Shown piece after piece: positions 16,872 to 26,833 of a DNA stretch of 45,788 nt. Below the pieces are notes generated by a model. That model had not been told where the DNA came from. It worked only from the letters and a program-made list of their open reading frames with translations, and made no database searches. Within the stretch, counting starts at the first letter, position 1; each line of letters starts with the position of its first letter. The DNA comes from JBOGOC01 sp050747525 (lineage in GTDB: Bacteria > Acidobacteriota > Polarisedimenticolia > JACPZX01 > DASXTC01): positions 1-45,788 of the forward strand of contig JBOGOC010000007.1 in the NCBI GenBank assembly GCA_050747525.1. The letters are read 5' to 3'. The translations under genes were made by a program, and so were the position numbers.

Positions 16872-17165
16872 ATGAAAACAAGGCTGAGACCGCTGCTCGA
16901 TCGTGTCTTGATGAAGCGCGTGGAGGCTGATGAGAAAGCGAAGGGCCGGATCATCATCCCCGACACCGCCAAGGAAAGACCGATGGAAGGGAAGGTCATC
17001 GCCGTGGGTACCGGTCGCCTCGATGACCATGGCAAGAGGATCCCGATGGAGGTGAAGGCCGGCGATCGGATCCTGTTCGGTAAGTACGCAGGCAACGAGG
17101 TCAGGATCAACGACGAAGAGCACATCATCCTGAAGGAAGACGAGATCCTCGGGATCATCCAGTAA
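16872..17165 (+). CDS. groES: Co-chaperonin GroES
   Basis: A 97-residue Cpn10. ATG at 16872 has GGAGG just upstream. The frame also opens at 16842 inside the previous stop region, but this start gives the normal length. The domain is complete: LRPLLDRVLMKR, mobile loop AKGRIIIPDTAKERPMEGKV, GKYAGNEVRINDEEHIILKE, and C-terminal EILGIIQ. It caps GroEL during folding. It is followed by groL after 40 bases. Confidence 0.95.
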   Translation: MKTRLRPLLDRVLMKRVEADEKAKGRIIIPDTAKERPMEGKVIAVGTGRLDDHGKRIPMEVKAGDRILFGKYAGNEVRINDEEHIILKEDEILGIIQ

Positions 17166-17205
17166 CAAGCCCGTTCCGTACCACTGGCAAGGAGGTTTTA
17201 CCCAA

Positions 17206-18828
<1,623 letters not shown>

Positions 18829-18943
18829 TGCTGACCGAAGGCGCAGTCACGAGATGCCGGGTGAGGTCGAGCGCAACGACGATCAGTTTCTTCGGTACCC
18901 GGGTAGAGCCTGCGCTGCTGCGTCCGCTGAGCTGCCCGGAGAC

Positions 18944-19138
18944 TCAGTTTCCGCCACCTTTGCGGACCTCCTCGGGCTGTTCCCGACGCTTGTCTTCGGC
19001 GCCGGGCTTCTGTCTCAGCCTCGACCTGGCCGCCGCGATGGCCGCGTGACACTGGTGGCGTGGGCGCGCGCACTCGTGCACCACGCAGCTCACGAAGGCT
19101 CCGTGGTTCTTCCACGTCGGAGTTCGTGAGCTCAGCAT
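18944..19138 (-). CDS. Possible small protein or gene remnant
   Basis: 64 codons from ATG at 19138. The segment WKNHGAFVSCVVHECARPRH followed by CHAAIAAARSR recalls small exported proteins with an NHGxYVS-VAH motif. I therefore think it is a real coding sequence or its decayed end rather than chance. It lacks a visible ribosome site and signal peptide, and the C-terminal tail is charged and low-complexity. Alternatives are a truncated pseudogene or noise. Confidence 0.3.
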   Translation of the reverse strand: MLSSRTPTWKNHGAFVSCVVHECARPRHQCHAAIAAARSRLRQKPGAEDKRREQPEEVRKGGGN

Positions 19139-19224
19139 ATTTGATGAGGGCAAGGCGCCCTGATGCCTCTCAAGGTACGGGGTATGGCGGGCAGGCCGGG
19201 CGATACCTGAGGGTTCCGTGAGGA

Positions 19225-19252
19225 TTGACTCCGTCAACACGGGATCTACAGT
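19225..19252 (+). promoter_or_regulatory. Possible promoter of the small membrane protein
   Basis: TTGACT (19225-19230) and TACAGT (19247-19252) with a 16-base spacer. The predicted start is near 19259, giving a leader of about 46 bases to the ATG at 19305. Confidence 0.4.
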
Positions 19253-19304
19253 GTGTCGTGACCTGTCGTTCCGCGTCCACATCGTCCCTTCCATGGGAGG
19301 CATC

Positions 19305-19427
19305 ATGCGTGGACCCATGCGCGGAGTCCTGGCGGGCCTGGGTGCCTGGAAGCTTGGCGGCGGCTGCTTTTCCACCATTCTCATCTTCGTCATCCTCTAC
19401 TGGGTGCTGGGCAACGTCTCGTGTTGA
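19305..19427 (+). CDS. Small single-span membrane protein
   Basis: A 40-residue protein with GGGAGG six bases or so before the ATG. A short Gly/Arg N terminus is followed by a hydrophobic helix (FSTILIFVILYWVLGNV, about residues 22-38) and a terminal Cys. It is almost entirely one membrane segment, so it probably inserts in the inner membrane. Function unknown. It has its own promoter-like sequence. Confidence 0.55.
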   Translation: MRGPMRGVLAGLGAWKLGGGCFSTILIFVILYWVLGNVSC

Positions 19428-19529
19428 GGGCGATCGTGGTTGACACGTGCCCCCTGATTCGGGCTCAAGGGCGCCGCCGATGCGAAGGCCACGAGCATCT
19501 ATGCAAGGGCCTACTGCATGGGGGCCAGG

Positions 19530-19683
19530 CTACTCCGCGCCCGACATGACCCAGATGTCGCCACCCAGCGGGCGGAGGTGATCGACGAGTAACCAGCGCC
19601 CATGGGGAGACCAGACGGAGCCAAGCATCGTCCCTGGAGAGAGGGCCATGGCACTGCATCGGGAGCGCCCGCGCCGCGGCGAC
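19530..19683 (-). pseudogene. Remnant of a WD40/TolB-like propeller protein
   Basis: The last 39 codons before the minus-strand stop at 19530 read like the end of a PD40/TolB propeller (GSVWSPHGRWLLVDHLRP, then LGGDIWVMSGAE). Here SPxGRWLL and GGDIWVM are the classic blade pattern. The upstream part is missing, and the open frame runs into the TPR gene in another frame. It is read as a 3' fragment of a lost gene. The rest of 19428-19683 holds nothing else I can support. Confidence 0.45.
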
Positions 19684-20628
19684 TCAGGGGTTGCGCTTGA
19701 TTTTGCCGAGTTTCTGCCGCGCGAGTGAGTTGTTCGGGTCCTGCTGAAGAGCCATCTGGTACGCCTGGGCGGCGGCCTGGGTGTCATGCAGTGCCGCATG
19801 GTAGTCGCCAAGGCCTTCATGAGTCTTCGGGCTGTCCGGCCGGCAGCGCACGGCGTATTCGAAGTACCGTCTGGCGCGCTCAAAGTCCTTCTGCTCCAGC
19901 GCCAGGTGCCCAGCCCCCAGATAGGAGTTCAGCTTGAAGACACCCGATCGGATCGACGTGTCGTAGGTGGTGAAGGCGAGCGCGATGTCCCCGCGCAATC
20001 TGTGAACGTCTGCCAGGACCACGAGAAACTCCTTCTGACCCATGTCGAGGCCTTGCTGGGCCAGCCGGAGCGCCTCGTCCTTGTTCCCACCAGCGATCCA
20101 CGGCTCCTGCAGGTAGGTATAGGCCAAGTAGTAACGGTAGGGTAGCGCTCCCGGCTCCAGCTCGAAGGCTCTCCTGTAGGCATCCTTGGTCTTGCTGTGC
20201 CATCCCCACCGCTCCAGGCGTCCGGAGGCCTTCTGGAGGCGGGCGTAGAAGATCATCGCCCGTTGGAAGTGGTGCAGGTGCTGCTTCGAGTCGATGGCGA
20301 TGGCTCTGTCAATCAAGCTCTCGGCCTGATCGAACTTCCCGTCCCTTCGATGGAGCTGGGAGAGAAGGTTCAACGCGCCGTCGGACGGATCCGCCATCCC
20401 GGCGGCGTGTTGGAGGTCCGCCGTGACCCCCGTCGTTTCCTGCTTTGCGAGGCGTGCCACGTACGGCTCGAGAGCCGGCCAGGTCTTCGCATACGCCGCC
20501 AGCTCGATTCTCACCGGCTGCTCGACGTAGATGATGCCCGGAGCATCCTCACCTGCGGCACGCAGCATGGGGGTTTGCACGCTCATCAAGATCAACGACG
20601 ACATCAGCATGAGTGCGTTCACCTGCAT
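19684..20628 (-). CDS. Exported tetratricopeptide-repeat protein
   Basis: A 314-residue protein with an N-terminal signal peptide (residues 1-25, ending RAAG). It contains five or more TPR helices: NLLSQLHRRDGKFDQAESLI, DAYRRAFELEPGALPYRYYL, LGAGHLALEQKDFERARRYF and YHAALHDTQAAAQAYQMALQ. TPRs bind protein partners, and this one probably acts in the periplasm. The C terminus is basic (GKIKRNP). GAGGAAAGGG precedes the ATG. No enzyme domain is visible. Confidence 0.8.
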   Translation of the reverse strand: MQVNALMLMSSLILMSVQTPMLRAAGEDAPGIIYVEQPVRIELAAYAKTWPALEPYVARLAKQETTGVTADLQHAAGMADPSDGALNLLSQLHRRDGKFDQAESLIDRAIAIDSKQHLHHFQRAMIFYARLQKASGRLERWGWHSKTKDAYRRAFELEPGALPYRYYLAYTYLQEPWIAGGNKDEALRLAQQGLDMGQKEFLVVLADVHRLRGDIALAFTTYDTSIRSGVFKLNSYLGAGHLALEQKDFERARRYFEYAVRCRPDSPKTHEGLGDYHAALHDTQAAAQAYQMALQQDPNNSLARQKLGKIKRNP

Positions 20629-20805
20629 GGGTTCGGCCCTTTCCTCAGTGGACTACGGAGCAGCGCGAAAAAGGTTCTACCTCCCGTTCACGGGAGGGGC
20701 ATCGACAAAGCCCGACGGCGACTGAGCCGGGCACCCACCTTCGCGGTTTTACTGCGGCGAATCGGGACCCTCGTGGTACGATGACGCTCCCTCAAAGGGG
20801 TCCTG

Positions 20806-23643
20806 ATGCCGCCGGTTCGTCTCCGCTCGACCTCCCTCATCGTCTTCCTCGTGGCCTGGTCCCTTTCCGTGTCTTCCGCCTCGGCACAGGCGACCCTGGA
20901 CGTCGTGATCCACGAGATCGCGTGGATGGGCTCCACCACCAGCCTGAATGACGAGTGGATGGAGCTGCGCAACAACACCGGAGGGGACATCGACCTGACG
21001 GGGTGGACGCTGCGGTCTGCGGATGGAACGCCCGATGTCACGCTCGCGGGCACGATTCCGGCAGGGGGGTTCTTCCTTCTCGAGCGTACCGATGACGGCT
21101 CGGTCCCCGGGATCGACGCCGACCAGATCTACACGGGGGCCCTCGGCAACACGGGAGAGATCCTGGAGCTGAGGAACGCCCTCCTGGGCATTCAGGATTC
21201 CGTGAACGCCTGGCACGCCGGCAACAACACCACCAAGCAGACGATGCAGCGGGTCGACCCGCTGGTGGACGGCACCCTTGCGTCGAACTGGACGAACGGC
21301 CCGGTGAACGGGACGCCGGCCAGCAGCGGAGGCACGGGTCCCGGGTGCGCCGCGCCGCTGCACACAGTGAACTGCCAGCAGCAGACCTTCTCGTTCCGGG
21401 ACGGCGGGCCTGTGGTGATCAACGAGCTGATGATCAACCCGGCGGCCGTGGGGGACGCCGCCGGAGAATACGTCGAGCTGTTCAACTCGGGTGCCGTGAG
21501 CATCGACCTGCAGGGCTGGGTGCTGCGAGACGACGATTTCGATTCCTTCGGTCTCCCCGTGGGGACTCCGATCACGCTCGCGCCCGGGGCGTCCTTCGTC
21601 ATCGCGGCCGGCGCCGATCCCAACCTCAACGGCGGGCTCGTCCCCGACCTGGTCTGGAGCGGCTTCGCCTTGTCCAACAGCGGCGACGAGGTCGTTCTGG
21701 TCGACGGCCTCGGCGCCGAGCAGGATCGCCTGGCCTACACCGGCTCCCCGTTCACCGACACGGCGGGTCGGTCCCTGGAGCGCGTCAGCCCGCTTCTGCC
21801 CACGGGGGCACCCCTGTCCTGGGCGGTGGCGCGCGGCCTCTTCGGGGCCGGTGACCTGGGCTCGCCCGGCGGCGTCAACACCCTGCAGGCCAGGCGGTAC
21901 CTCCTGAGCGGGACCCTGGTCACCATGGATGAGTCGATGCCTGCGGCCAGCCGCGTCTTCCCCGGCACGATCTACGTGCAAGGGAACCGCATCATCGACG
22001 TGCTGCACGAGAGCGATCCGATCCCGGCGCATGCCGCGGGTGCGGTGGCGCTGAACACCAGGGCGCTGATCTTCCCGGGCCTGATGAACATCCACGACCA
22101 CATCGCGTTCAACACGATCCCACACTGGGATGTGCCGGCCCTGATGCACGACGTGTCCGACTGGACGGCGCTCGACGACTACCGGCGCTACGTCCGGTAC
22201 CCTCACGAGATCCTGACCAACCCGGACTACTACGACCTGCTCCCCGAGGTGGGCAAGTACACCGAGATGAAGGCGCTGGCCGGAGGAGCCACGTCGGTGC
22301 AGGGGAGCTTCCCGACCTCGCCCGGCTTCACGGGCCACCTGGCGCGCAACGTGGACCTCACCAACTTCGGAGCCGATCGGATCCGGCAGCGGTCGTTGTC
22401 GATCCTGGATTCCGCCTTCTCCGCCGAGGCGCAGGCTCTGGTCTGGGACATGGATGCCGGGACGGTGGACGCCTGGCTCGTTCACCTGGCCGAGGGGACC
22501 GGGGGCGACGCGCTGCTGGAATTCGAGGCCCTGAAGGACGCCTGCCTGCTGAGATCCGAGACCGCGATCATCCATGGGTCCACGCTGACGCCCGCGGATC
22601 TGGACGAGGTGGCCGCAGCGGGTGCCAAGATCATCGTCGCGCCGACCAGCAACTACCTGTACTACGGAGGCACGGCAGACGTTCCCGGCGCCGTCCAGCG
22701 GGGCATCCCCGTCTCGCTGAGCACCGACTGGAGCCCGGCCGGGGACAAGAACCTGCTGGCTTCGCTCAAGAGCCTTGCTGTCATCAACGGGACGGTCTGG
22801 GGCAGCGCTCTGACCGATCTCCAGATGGTCGAGACGGTCACGACGGCCCCCGCGAAGACGCTCAACTGGTGCGGTCTGGTGGGGGCGCTGAGACCGGGCA
22901 TGTTCGCCGACCTGGCCGTCATCCTGGGCGACGGCGCCACACCGTACGGGTCGCTCATCCAGGCCACGGAGGAGGACGTCGTGCTGACCGTCGTGGACGG
23001 CGATCCCCTGTATGGCCGGCCTTCTCTTCTGGAGGAGCTGAAGCCGGGAGGCTACGAGGTCGCGGCCAGCGGATGCGGGTTCGAGGCGGGGCTCGACGTC
23101 ACCGATCCGGTGGCTGCCGGCGGCCAGCAGTCCTGGGCGGACATCACGTCGAAGCTGAGCGCGGCGTCGGCCCTCGACTTCCAGCACATGAAGGCCGGCT
23201 TCCAGGACCCGGCGGTCGCCGGCATGTCCGACATCGAGTTCCAGGCCTACCTCGATGCCCGGTTCCCCCTGGGGATCGTCTCGAGCTCACTCGACCCGAT
23301 CTGGGTGATCGACGACGCCGACTACCTCGCCCAGCTGAGGGATGAAGCCAACGTGACCGCGCTCGATCCCTCCGCCACGCTGGACATCGAGCCCTCCTGG
23401 GACAGTGATGCCGACGGCGTCCTCAACGCGTGCGGGCCGGTGCTGCGGCGCGCCACCATGCCGCAGAACCTGCTGGCGCACATCGACAACCTTCCCTCTC
23501 TCTTCGTGGACGACCATCCCGGCTCGCTGTCGGATGGCCAGACGTATTTCTACCGGATCGACGAGAGGGGCGGCCCGGCGCTCGACCTCACGGTCGAGAT
23601 CAACGCGGCGTCAGACGCGATCCGGATCCATTACGCACCCTGA
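20806..23643 (+). CDS. Exported lamin-tail domain - amidohydrolase fusion
   Basis: A 945-residue protein with a signal peptide (ending ASAQ). Two lamin-tail domains come first (residues about 30-140, IHEIAWMGS...EWMELRNNTGG, and about 205-335, INELMINP...EYVELFNSG). A metal-dependent amidohydrolase barrel of the chlorohydrolase/deaminase type follows (about 365-770). Metal ligands look complete: HDH (430, 432), His560 in LVHLAEG, His590 in IIHGSTL and Asp641 in STDWS. The last 170 residues carry a DSDADG loop and a degenerate fibronectin-like module (VLRRAT, YFYRID). Its substrate is unknown. The fusion suggests a surface-tethered or DNA/glycan-associated hydrolase. The 3' end overlaps the convergent S41 gene by 44 bases. 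Confidence 0.85.
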   Translation: MPPVRLRSTSLIVFLVAWSLSVSSASAQATLDVVIHEIAWMGSTTSLNDEWMELRNNTGGDIDLTGWTLRSADGTPDVTLAGTIPAGGFFLLERTDDGSVPGIDADQIYTGALGNTGEILELRNALLGIQDSVNAWHAGNNTTKQTMQRVDPLVDGTLASNWTNGPVNGTPASSGGTGPGCAAPLHTVNCQQQTFSFRDGGPVVINELMINPAAVGDAAGEYVELFNSGAVSIDLQGWVLRDDDFDSFGLPVGTPITLAPGASFVIAAGADPNLNGGLVPDLVWSGFALSNSGDEVVLVDGLGAEQDRLAYTGSPFTDTAGRSLERVSPLLPTGAPLSWAVARGLFGAGDLGSPGGVNTLQARRYLLSGTLVTMDESMPAASRVFPGTIYVQGNRIIDVLHESDPIPAHAAGAVALNTRALIFPGLMNIHDHIAFNTIPHWDVPALMHDVSDWTALDDYRRYVRYPHEILTNPDYYDLLPEVGKYTEMKALAGGATSVQGSFPTSPGFTGHLARNVDLTNFGADRIRQRSLSILDSAFSAEAQALVWDMDAGTVDAWLVHLAEGTGGDALLEFEALKDACLLRSETAIIHGSTLTPADLDEVAAAGAKIIVAPTSNYLYYGGTADVPGAVQRGIPVSLSTDWSPAGDKNLLASLKSLAVINGTVWGSALTDLQMVETVTTAPAKTLNWCGLVGALRPGMFADLAVILGDGATPYGSLIQATEEDVVLTVVDGDPLYGRPSLLEELKPGGYEVAASGCGFEAGLDVTDPVAAGGQQSWADITSKLSAASALDFQHMKAGFQDPAVAGMSDIEFQAYLDARFPLGIVSSSLDPIWVIDDADYLAQLRDEANVTALDPSATLDIEPSWDSDADGVLNACGPVLRRATMPQNLLAHIDNLPSLFVDDHPGSLSDGQTYFYRIDERGGPALDLTVEINAASDAIRIHYAP

Positions 23644-25339
23644 GGCCGTCCTCGTCCCCGGACCCCTGGATCTGACGAATTGCCTCCTCCAGCACCTCGT
23701 CCCGGCCTTCGCGTATGCCGCGGATGGTCGGGAGCACCTTGACGTCGGGCACGATGCCGACCTGCTGCGTCGGCGTGTGATCCGGGTAGAAGACGCCGAT
23801 GCCGCTGATGAACGTGCGCCAGCCGCCGATCAGAGGGACCTCGGACACGTTGCCGTCGGCTCCGGCGGTGGTGCTGCCGACCACGATCGCCCCGGGAGCC
23901 TTGCGAAAGGCCATGGCGTGATACTCGGCCGAGCTGATGGTCGTCTCGTCCACCAGGATCACCACCTTGCCCCAGTAGCGAGGGAAGACGGGTCTCAGGG
24001 CGGGCCCGGGGAGCCAGTGGAAAGTCCCGGGGTTGGCCAGGTCCCCATGGTTGAACGAAGCGAACGATCCGGTGACGTCGACGAGGTACTGGCCGAGCTG
24101 AAAGACCAGGAATTGTGAAGGGTAGCTTCGGATGTCGATGATCAGGCCGCGCGTGTTCTGGGCCGCCAGGATGTAGTCCCGCACATCAGCCACACGGGTC
24201 GTGGAGATCTTGAGATAGGCCACGTCCTCCGACAGCAGCTGGAAGGGCTCGCCGGGCAGCTCGTGATTCTGGACGCTCGTGAAATCGAGCTGGGAGAAAT
24301 GGAGCCTTGTGGCCTTCAGCCTGAACGCGCCGCCCGGGCGCCAGGCATGGACCGTCACTTCCGAGCATGCCCCGAGTGTGAGCGACCCCATCATCCTGAG
24401 CAGACGCGCGGGCTCGTTGGAGGCCGCGTAGTAGGGCGACCATCTCCTCAGGAGCGTGCTCACGGGCGTGGCGTCGAGCCTCTGGATGACGTCCCCGATC
24501 CTGAGGCCGCTGGCCGGGCCTGCTTCAGCGTGCGTGTAGGCGTCAACCACCGCCCTCCCCTCCACGAACCTGACGTGAATCGGGAGCAGGCAGGAACCTC
24601 CGGGGGGGAGCGCTTGCGCCGGCCCGATGAGACCCCCGTGGCCGTCCTCGAGGCGTGAGGTGAGCGCGGCCAGCTCGAGACGGAAAGCGGCGGGGTCATC
24701 GGCGGCCAGAAACCTGGGGATGAACTCGTGCAGGACCGCGTTCCAGCGGTCCTGCACCAGGTCGCGGTAGGGGGACCAGTACTGCACGATGTTCCAGTAG
24801 CGGAACAGCGCCATCAGCCGCAGCTCGGCGACGGGATGAGTGATGCCGGTGTACCGGGCCTCCCCCGAGAAGTTGGGGTTCAGGACTCCCGGCTGGAGAA
24901 AAACATAGGCCTGCGCGCTCCCGCGTCGCCGATTCGCGTGAACCTGCTTCAACCAGGCACGAACGTCTTCGTCCAGGGCCTCATCGTCGATCCACGCAAG
25001 ATCGGACATGAAGGCGGCATCGGACGGGACCGTGGCGCATGGACCGCAGGGCGGGGCCTCGCCCGGATCGGCGGCCCACGCTCGCAGGATCGCATCGGCA
25101 GCGTCCGCATCCTGGAGGACATCCGGCAGCGCGGAAAGCAGATAGGCATCCCAGTCACGGTGCCCCCCGGTGATGACGGGATGGTGGTACTTGAGGAAGC
25201 CCCAGACCCTGGCCACCCTGGCGATGGCCGCGACGTGGGACGGGCTCAGGCGGGTGGAGGAAGGGACGGCTCCGGGACCGATCGAGGCGCAGAGCCAGAC
25301 GACGGCGAGACAGAGGACCGCGCGCAAGCGCTGGTGCAT
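23600..25339 (-). CDS. Exported S41-family peptidase
   Basis: A 579-residue protein. ATG at 25339 has GGGGAGAG upstream and gives a good signal peptide, although the frame opens earlier at 25447. The N-terminal 200 residues are helical (VWGFLKYHHP, LFRYWNIVQYWSPYRD), as in S41 peptidases annotated next to PDZ domains. A PDZ-like segment (GPASGLRIGDVIQRLDATPV) is followed by the S41 core. The catalytic Ser469 lies in TISSAEYHA (S-x-x-E), followed by VGSTTAGADGN. It would cleave peptides in the periplasm. It is divergent from the alpha/beta hydrolase gene. Confidence 0.85.
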   Translation of the reverse strand: MHQRLRAVLCLAVVWLCASIGPGAVPSSTRLSPSHVAAIARVARVWGFLKYHHPVITGGHRDWDAYLLSALPDVLQDADAADAILRAWAADPGEAPPCGPCATVPSDAAFMSDLAWIDDEALDEDVRAWLKQVHANRRRGSAQAYVFLQPGVLNPNFSGEARYTGITHPVAELRLMALFRYWNIVQYWSPYRDLVQDRWNAVLHEFIPRFLAADDPAAFRLELAALTSRLEDGHGGLIGPAQALPPGGSCLLPIHVRFVEGRAVVDAYTHAEAGPASGLRIGDVIQRLDATPVSTLLRRWSPYYAASNEPARLLRMMGSLTLGACSEVTVHAWRPGGAFRLKATRLHFSQLDFTSVQNHELPGEPFQLLSEDVAYLKISTTRVADVRDYILAAQNTRGLIIDIRSYPSQFLVFQLGQYLVDVTGSFASFNHGDLANPGTFHWLPGPALRPVFPRYWGKVVILVDETTISSAEYHAMAFRKAPGAIVVGSTTAGADGNVSEVPLIGGWRTFISGIGVFYPDHTPTQQVGIVPDVKVLPTIRGIREGRDEVLEEAIRQIQGSGDEDGLRVRNGSGSRLTPR

Positions 25340-25424
25340 GAGGATCTCTCCCCGGGAACACGTGCCGTAGTCCTTCAGTGTCGGACAGGGACGGAAGGTT
25401 ACAGGCAAGAGTATCCTGACGCTC

Positions 25425-26105
25425 ATGAGCGCCAGCGGCAGGCCCATGGATATCGTCCTGGAGAAGGGGGATCGTGTCTCGGGCCTGCTTTCGACCCCGG
25501 GGAGTCCGCATGCCTGCTACGTGCTCGCCCACGGAGCGGGCGCCGGCATGACCCATCCCTTCCTGTCGGCGGTGGCGGACAGCCTTGCGGCGCACGGGAT
25601 CGCCACGCTGCGCTACCAGTTCCCCTACATGGAACGCGGGTCGAAGAGGCCTGATTTGCCCAAGCTGGCTCAGGCCGCGGTTCGCGCCGCGGTGGCCGAG
25701 GCGTCGCGCGCGCTTCCCGGGCTGCCGCTCTTCGCGGGCGGCAAGTCGTTCGGCGGGCGGATGACGTCCCAGGCGCAGGCCGAGTCGCCCTTGCCCGGCG
25801 TCATGGGTCTGGCCTTCCTGGGCTTCCCGCTGCATGCGCCGGGAAAGCCCTCGGACGAACGCGGGGGGCACCTGTCGGACGTGCAGATTCCCATGCTGTT
25901 CCTGCAAGGGACGCGGGATGATTTCGCGAGCCTGTCATTCCTCCAGCCGCTGGTGAGCCGGCTGGGGGCGCGCGCCACGCTCGAGTTGTTCGCTGATGCC
26001 GATCATTCTTTTCACGTGCCCGCACGGACCGGACGCAAGGACCACGAGGTCATGGCCGAGCTGACGGCTGCGCTGGCCCGATGGATCCACAAGGAGTGCT
26101 CATGA
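25425..26105 (+). CDS. Alpha/beta hydrolase, dienelactone-hydrolase/KANL3-Tex30-like
   Basis: A 226-residue cytoplasmic hydrolase. VLAHGAGAGMTHPF is the oxyanion-hole strand, Ser108 in GGKSFGGRM is the nucleophile, Asp is in FLQGTRDDF, and His in DADHSFH completes the triad. The substrate is unknown. No ribosome site precedes ATG 25425, and a TATCCT lies 13 bases upstream, so the mRNA may be leaderless. ATG 25446 is an alternative. The stop overlaps the next gene (ATGA). Confidence 0.85.
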   Translation: MSASGRPMDIVLEKGDRVSGLLSTPGSPHACYVLAHGAGAGMTHPFLSAVADSLAAHGIATLRYQFPYMERGSKRPDLPKLAQAAVRAAVAEASRALPGLPLFAGGKSFGGRMTSQAQAESPLPGVMGLAFLGFPLHAPGKPSDERGGHLSDVQIPMLFLQGTRDDFASLSFLQPLVSRLGARATLELFADADHSFHVPARTGRKDHEVMAELTAALARWIHKECS

Positions 26106-26482
26106 GTGCACCTGTAAGCAACAGGCAGGCGGCGGTGGAGTTCCTGCGGCTGGTCGTGTCCGGCGACGTGCGCGAGGCATTTCGCCGGTACGCGGGCAGG
26201 GGATTCCGGCACCACAACCCGTTCTTCCAGGGCGACGCGAGCTCCCTGATGACGGCCATGGAGGAAGACGAGGCCCGCCATCCGGGCAAGATCTTCGACG
26301 TGAAAAGATCGCTTCAGGACGGGGACCTGGTGGCGGTCCATTCCCATCTCAGGATGCGGCCGGACGACCGCGGCATGGCGGTCGTCCACATCTTCCGATT
26401 CGAGGCGGGCCTGATCGTGGAGTGCTGGGACATCGTCCAGGTCATTCCCGAAGATTCTCCCAACACGTTCGGCATGTTCTAG
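26102..26482 (+). CDS. SnoaL-like NTF2-fold protein
   Basis: A 126-residue protein with AAGGAG upstream and an ATGA overlap with the hydrolase gene, so the two are translationally coupled. The sequence (AVEFLRLVVSGDVREAFRRY, FRHHNPFFQGD, VAVHSHLRMRPDDRGMAVVHIFRFEAGLIVECWDIVQ) fits the SnoaL/ester-cyclase branch of the NTF2 fold. This branch often isomerises or hydrolyses small metabolites. The specific activity is unknown. Together with the hydrolase it may form a two-step detoxification pair. Confidence 0.8.
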   Translation: MSAPVSNRQAAVEFLRLVVSGDVREAFRRYAGRGFRHHNPFFQGDASSLMTAMEEDEARHPGKIFDVKRSLQDGDLVAVHSHLRMRPDDRGMAVVHIFRFEAGLIVECWDIVQVIPEDSPNTFGMF

Positions 26483-26492
26483 GCCCTGAGGC

Positions 26493-26708
26493 CTAGCCGC
26501 CGTTGCCTTGAGACCTCTTCACAATCAGAAGAAGGTATTCGTGGTCGGGGAAGGCAGACTGCAGGCCACGCACGGTTTCGAGCGCGCGCGCCAGGGCGTC
26601 CTGCTCGGCGTCCGCCGTCTCGGACAGCAGCAGGCGGAACGATTCGCCGGCGCTGCCGCGGTGGCGGAAGTACACGTGGACCCGCTCGGGCCGTCCAGTG
26701 GCTTTCAT
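26493..26708 (-). CDS. Small hypothetical protein
   Basis: A 71-residue cytoplasmic protein convergent with the SnoaL-like gene. It is moderately charged with a plausible alpha/beta order (RVHVYFRHRGSAGESFRLLL, DAEQDALARALETVRG, YLLLIVKRSQG). The ribosome site is weak (AGAGAG). The coding look of the residues supports it, but the family is unknown. Confidence 0.5.
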   Translation of the reverse strand: MKATGRPERVHVYFRHRGSAGESFRLLLSETADAEQDALARALETVRGLQSAFPDHEYLLLIVKRSQGNGG

Positions 26709-26798
26709 TGATTCTCTCTAGCGACGGCGGACACACGACGACCGGGGACGGGGCGCCCCGTGGCAGGGGAGAACACACTATCACGGCCCCGGTAGTCC

Positions 26799-26827
26799 TT
26801 GCTGCCCGGCCGGATTCAACGTATGAA
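26799..26827 (+). promoter_or_regulatory. Possible leaderless promoter of the sugar dehydrogenase gene
   Basis: TATGAA (26822-26827) lies six bases before the ATG at 26834, and TTGCTG (26799-26804) lies 17 bases upstream of it. Transcription would start at or next to the start codon, which has no ribosome site. This parallels the argR promoter. Confidence 0.4.
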
Positions 26828-26833
26828 TCGACC

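Larger units (their letters stand above)
18829..19304. other. Poorly coding region after groL, 476 bases
   Basis: No terminator is evident after groL. On the minus strand a 64-aa frame at 18944-19138 may be a gene or remnant. A promoter-like pair lies at 19225-19252 ahead of the small membrane protein gene. Plus-strand frames here (for example 18854-19129) have no ribosome site or recognisable product. Confidence 0.5.

Noticed and set aside
18854..19129. 91-codon plus-strand frame after groL
   Set aside because: No ribosome site; composition like noise; the minus-strand frame at 18944-19138 looks more coding-like.
20680..20697. Hairpin CCTCCCG-TTCA-CGGGAGG as a terminator
   Set aside because: On the minus strand it is followed by CCTTTTT, but no minus-strand gene ends there. 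On the plus strand there is no T run.
20749..23187. 812-codon open frame on the minus strand
   Set aside because: Antisense shadow of the LTD-amidohydrolase gene. Its composition is typical of a high-GC shadow frame and no family is recognisable.
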